Origin: Methanoregula sp.
Lineage (GTDB): Archaea > Halobacteriota > Methanomicrobia > Methanomicrobiales > Methanospirillaceae
DNA: 6,438 bases
Assembly: GCA_013331015.1 (NCBI GenBank)
Contig: DUHF01000126.1
Coordinates: 1 to 6,438, forward strand
Reading direction: 5' to 3'
Positions 4,521-6,438 of this stretch are shown in pieces. The first letter of the stretch is position 1. Each line of letters opens with the position of its first letter. Below the pieces are notes generated by a model. That model saw only the letters and a list, made by a program, of their open reading frames with translations. It was not told the origin of the DNA and made no database searches. The position numbers were made by a program, and so were the translations under genes.

Positions 4521-5647
4521 ACCCGGCCACCACCGAATTCCTCCGGCAGCGGTTTACGGAGTATTACCGGAAAGCCGTGCTCGTTGCGCCGTCATCGCTT
4601 GAGCAGCGCGAATGGGGTTTTGTCCTCTTTAACCCGGGCGCTGCCGATATGCGGATGCGGCGGCACATCGGGTTTGCCAGCCGCGATGAGATGACCAGTT
4701 ATATCCAGAACCTCATCCCGCAGCACACCTACTACTCGACCGCGTATTACGAGAAACCCGATGCCGGCACGATGGCGGACAAAGGATGGTGCGGGGCGGA
4801 TCTCATCTTCGATCTCGATGCCGATCATATCGTGCGGGGGCCGTACGACCAGATGCTTGCGAGGGTCAAGGAAGAGACCTTAAAACTCCTCGATATGCTC
4901 ATCATCGAGTTCGGCATGGACAAAAAGAAGATCGAACTCGTCTTCTCCGGGGGCCGCGGGTACCATGTCCATGTCAAGGATATCGCATTCCGCAGCTGGG
5001 GGAGCGCCGAGCGCCGGGAACTGATCGATTACATCTGCGGGATCGGGATTGACCCTGCCGCGATGCTCTCCGGAAAAGCCATGGCCGGGCCCGGCTGGCA
5101 GAACCGGTACCGCGAGACGCTCACTGAATACCTGCGCTGGCTTTTGGCGATCCCTCCCGAAGAGGCGATGGCCCACCTGACTGCTATGGGCGGGATCGGG
5201 AAGGATTCGGCAACCACGTTTCTGAAAAACTGCGGGGAGCTCATCACGACAATTGAGAAGCGACCTTCAGCGATGATTGCCAAAAACCGCGTCCTTGGCA
5301 TCATCGTTGGCCAGCAGGAAGGGGAATTTAAAAAACGTCTCCTCAACCGCGCCGCCCTTGCCGATGAACCGGTCACGACCGATACCAAACGGCTCATCAG
5401 GATGCCCACCTCCCTCCATGGGGGGAGCGGGATGCAGGTGCAGTCGCTCGAACTCCGCGATCTTGCCGATTTCGACCCGCTCGTGGACGCGGTGGTCTTC
5501 GGGACGCGGGACGTGAAGGTGAACCTGAACTTCAACCTGAAGATGCCGATGCTCGGAAGTACTTATGAGCTCCAAAAGGGCATCACTACAGTACCGGAAG
5601 CGGTGGCAGTCTTCCTCTGCGCCCGCGGGGCAGCAGAGATTGCCTGA
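4517..5647 (+). CDS. priS: DNA primase small (catalytic) subunit PriS
   Basis: PriS is the catalytic half of the archaeal-eukaryotic primase. With PriL (not in this window) it makes primers at the replication fork. The 376 residues hold the family's active-site parts: the carboxylate motif DLIFDLDADH (95-104), the nucleotide-binding SGGRGYHVHV (144-153), and the third-Asp and phosphate-contact region around DEPVTTDTKRLIRMPTSLHG (283-302). The zinc knuckle found in many PriS proteins (Cys/His after the first Asp motif) is missing. The stretch 104-120 has no Cys, and the Cys residues in the protein are isolated. From memory this is usual for Methanosarcina-type relatives and need not mean loss of function. 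The ATG overlaps the elp3 stop by four bases, so translation is probably coupled. The GINS gene follows eight bases downstream, and its ribosome site overlaps the priS stop. Confidence 0.95.
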   Translation: MNPATTEFLRQRFTEYYRKAVLVAPSSLEQREWGFVLFNPGAADMRMRRHIGFASRDEMTSYIQNLIPQHTYYSTAYYEKPDAGTMADKGWCGADLIFDLDADHIVRGPYDQMLARVKEETLKLLDMLIIEFGMDKKKIELVFSGGRGYHVHVKDIAFRSWGSAERRELIDYICGIGIDPAAMLSGKAMAGPGWQNRYRETLTEYLRWLLAIPPEEAMAHLTAMGGIGKDSATTFLKNCGELITTIEKRPSAMIAKNRVLGIIVGQQEGEFKKRLLNRAALADEPVTTDTKRLIRMPTSLHGGSGMQVQSLELRDLADFDPLVDAVVFGTRDVKVNLNFNLKMPMLGSTYELQKGITTVPEAVAVFLCARGAAEIA

Positions 5648-5655
5648 GGAAAGAC

Positions 5656-6348
5656 ATGAAGCTCGATGACCTGCGCAGTATCCTGTTGTCCGAACGCGAG
5701 ACCGGCAGGCTCACCTCTGTTGCGCCCGATATCTTCGAAAAGGGGCACGCGGAGCTTGCGGCTATCACAAAAAATGTCTATGCCATTGACGACCCGTTCT
5801 CGGACGATGCCCGCGCCCTCATCGACGAGACGCTGGCAATCCGGGAGACCCTGCAGGACATCTTTGCCATCCGTTCGCGCAAGATCCTCGCGCTCACCAT
5901 GATGCACGCGGAGGGCAACTATTACGATCGCGAAGAGGTCAAACGGATGATCCCGCCCGAGAAGGCGATGTTCGACCAGATCACGGCGGCAATCGAGCAG
6001 TGCCAGGAAGTCCTGCTGCACAATGCCCCCCACGTTACCCGTGCCACCATTGCCCCGCTGGCGCTCTATGGAGAGGATGAAGCAGCACCGGATGTGCCTT
6101 TAGGAGAACTCTATGATGAGGACCTTGGGGGAGATCTCCCGGTTCCAACGTCGTCAACGGAAATGCCAAAAAGCCCCATCGTCCATCCCTGTGCCCTTGT
6201 ACGGGTGCTCCAGGACATGGAAACGTTCATGGGAGTAGATGGGAGAATTTATACCCTCTCAAAGGGAGATATAGTGACGCTTCCCGAGCGGAATGCTGCG
6301 GTCCTGTACGAGCGCAACATAGTCTTAAATATCAATCTCTGCAAATAA
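5656..6348 (+). CDS. GINS complex subunit, Gins51 (Gins15) type
   Basis: The 230-residue product is a subunit of the archaeal GINS complex, which joins MCM helicase and the Cdc45/GAN protein in the replicative helicase and contacts primase. It has the domain order of the Gins51 class: a helical A domain first (about 1-130, with charged helices around DDPFSDDARALIDETL and NYYDREEVKRMIPPEKAMF), an acidic, flexible linker (about 135-174), and a small beta B domain last (about 178-226, ALVRVLQDMETFMGVDGRIYTL at its start). TGAGGA overlaps the priS stop five bases before the ATG and serves as its ribosome site, so it is co-translated with priS. In other archaea this gene also sits beside priS and ribosomal protein genes. 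The class is inferred from the domain order, and a Gins23 assignment is less likely. Confidence 0.9.
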   Translation: MKLDDLRSILLSERETGRLTSVAPDIFEKGHAELAAITKNVYAIDDPFSDDARALIDETLAIRETLQDIFAIRSRKILALTMMHAEGNYYDREEVKRMIPPEKAMFDQITAAIEQCQEVLLHNAPHVTRATIAPLALYGEDEAAPDVPLGELYDEDLGGDLPVPTSSTEMPKSPIVHPCALVRVLQDMETFMGVDGRIYTLSKGDIVTLPERNAAVLYERNIVLNINLCK

Positions 6349-6387
6349 TATAGGTATTCGACATCAGGATTATCGGAGAAATTTATT
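6349..6387 (+). promoter_or_regulatory. Possible internal promoter and ribosome site for rpl44e
   Basis: This 39-base gap is much longer than the other spacings in the operon. It is A+T-rich at its left edge, where AATAATATAGG (6344-6354) is TATA-like and would start transcription near 6375. GGAG at 6375-6378 lies nine bases before the ATG and is the likely ribosome site. If transcription began at about 6375, little of the site would remain in the leader, so a separate promoter is uncertain. Read-through from the GINS gene is equally possible. Confidence 0.35.
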
Positions 6388-6438
6388 ATGAAAATGCCAG
6401 CAAAATTTACAACCTACTGCCCCTTCTGCAGGAGCCAC
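6388..6438 (+). CDS. rpl44e: 50S ribosomal protein L44e, N-terminal fragment
   Basis: The window ends 17 codons into this gene. The residues MKMPAKFTTYCPFCRSH match the start of archaeal ribosomal protein L44e, with the first CxxC (Cys11 and Cys14) of its zinc ribbon. L44e (eL42) is a component of the large ribosomal subunit near the tRNA E site. The start is set by GGAG nine bases upstream and by the conserved MKMP N-terminus. In many euryarchaea the next genes are rps27e, the aIF2 alpha gene and nop10, which would be expected beyond the window. The identification rests on a short fragment but the match is distinctive. Confidence 0.88.
   Translation, partial: MKMPAKFTTYCPFCRSH

Overview
The window looks like a chromosomal segment of a methanogenic euryarchaeon, most likely of the class Methanomicrobia (a Methanoregula-like member of the Methanomicrobiales is my best guess). 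The reasons are an archaeal-type Elp3, the small archaeal primase subunit PriS, an archaeal GINS subunit, ribosomal protein L44e, a UPF0058 protein and a DUF4013 membrane protein, together with TATA-like promoters, oligo-T terminators and Shine-Dalgarno-like sites. The genus is inferred from general resemblance and no search was run.

Layout. Bases 1-105 hold the 3' end of an unidentified plus-strand gene, followed by T-tracts that look like an archaeal terminator. A DUF4013 membrane-protein gene lies on the minus strand (376-1035). From 1036 to 1718 there is no gene I can support well. The promoter-proximal part holds a doubtful 80-codon minus-strand ORF. The rest (about 1316-1680) is an A+T-rich block of degenerate palindromic repeats with a period near 25 bases and two related long hairpins. 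An ADP-ribosylglycohydrolase gene (1719-2591, minus) follows. It diverges from a plus-strand operon across a 75-base promoter region.

The plus-strand operon reads UPF0058 (2667-2933), elp3 (2940-4520), priS (4517-5647), the GINS gene (5656-6348) and rpl44e (from 6388, cut by the window end). Spacings are 6 bases, a 4-base overlap, 8 bases and 39 bases. It joins tRNA wobble-uridine modification (Elp3), primer synthesis (PriS), the replicative helicase cofactor (GINS) and a ribosomal protein. PriS and GINS next to L44e belong to a known archaeal replication-translation gene neighbourhood. Elp3 and UPF0058 at the 5' end extend it in this genome.

I see no defence island, CRISPR array, IS element, integrase, tRNA or rRNA. 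The least explained part of the window is the repeat block at 1316-1680. The coding part is mostly conserved core archaeal genes.
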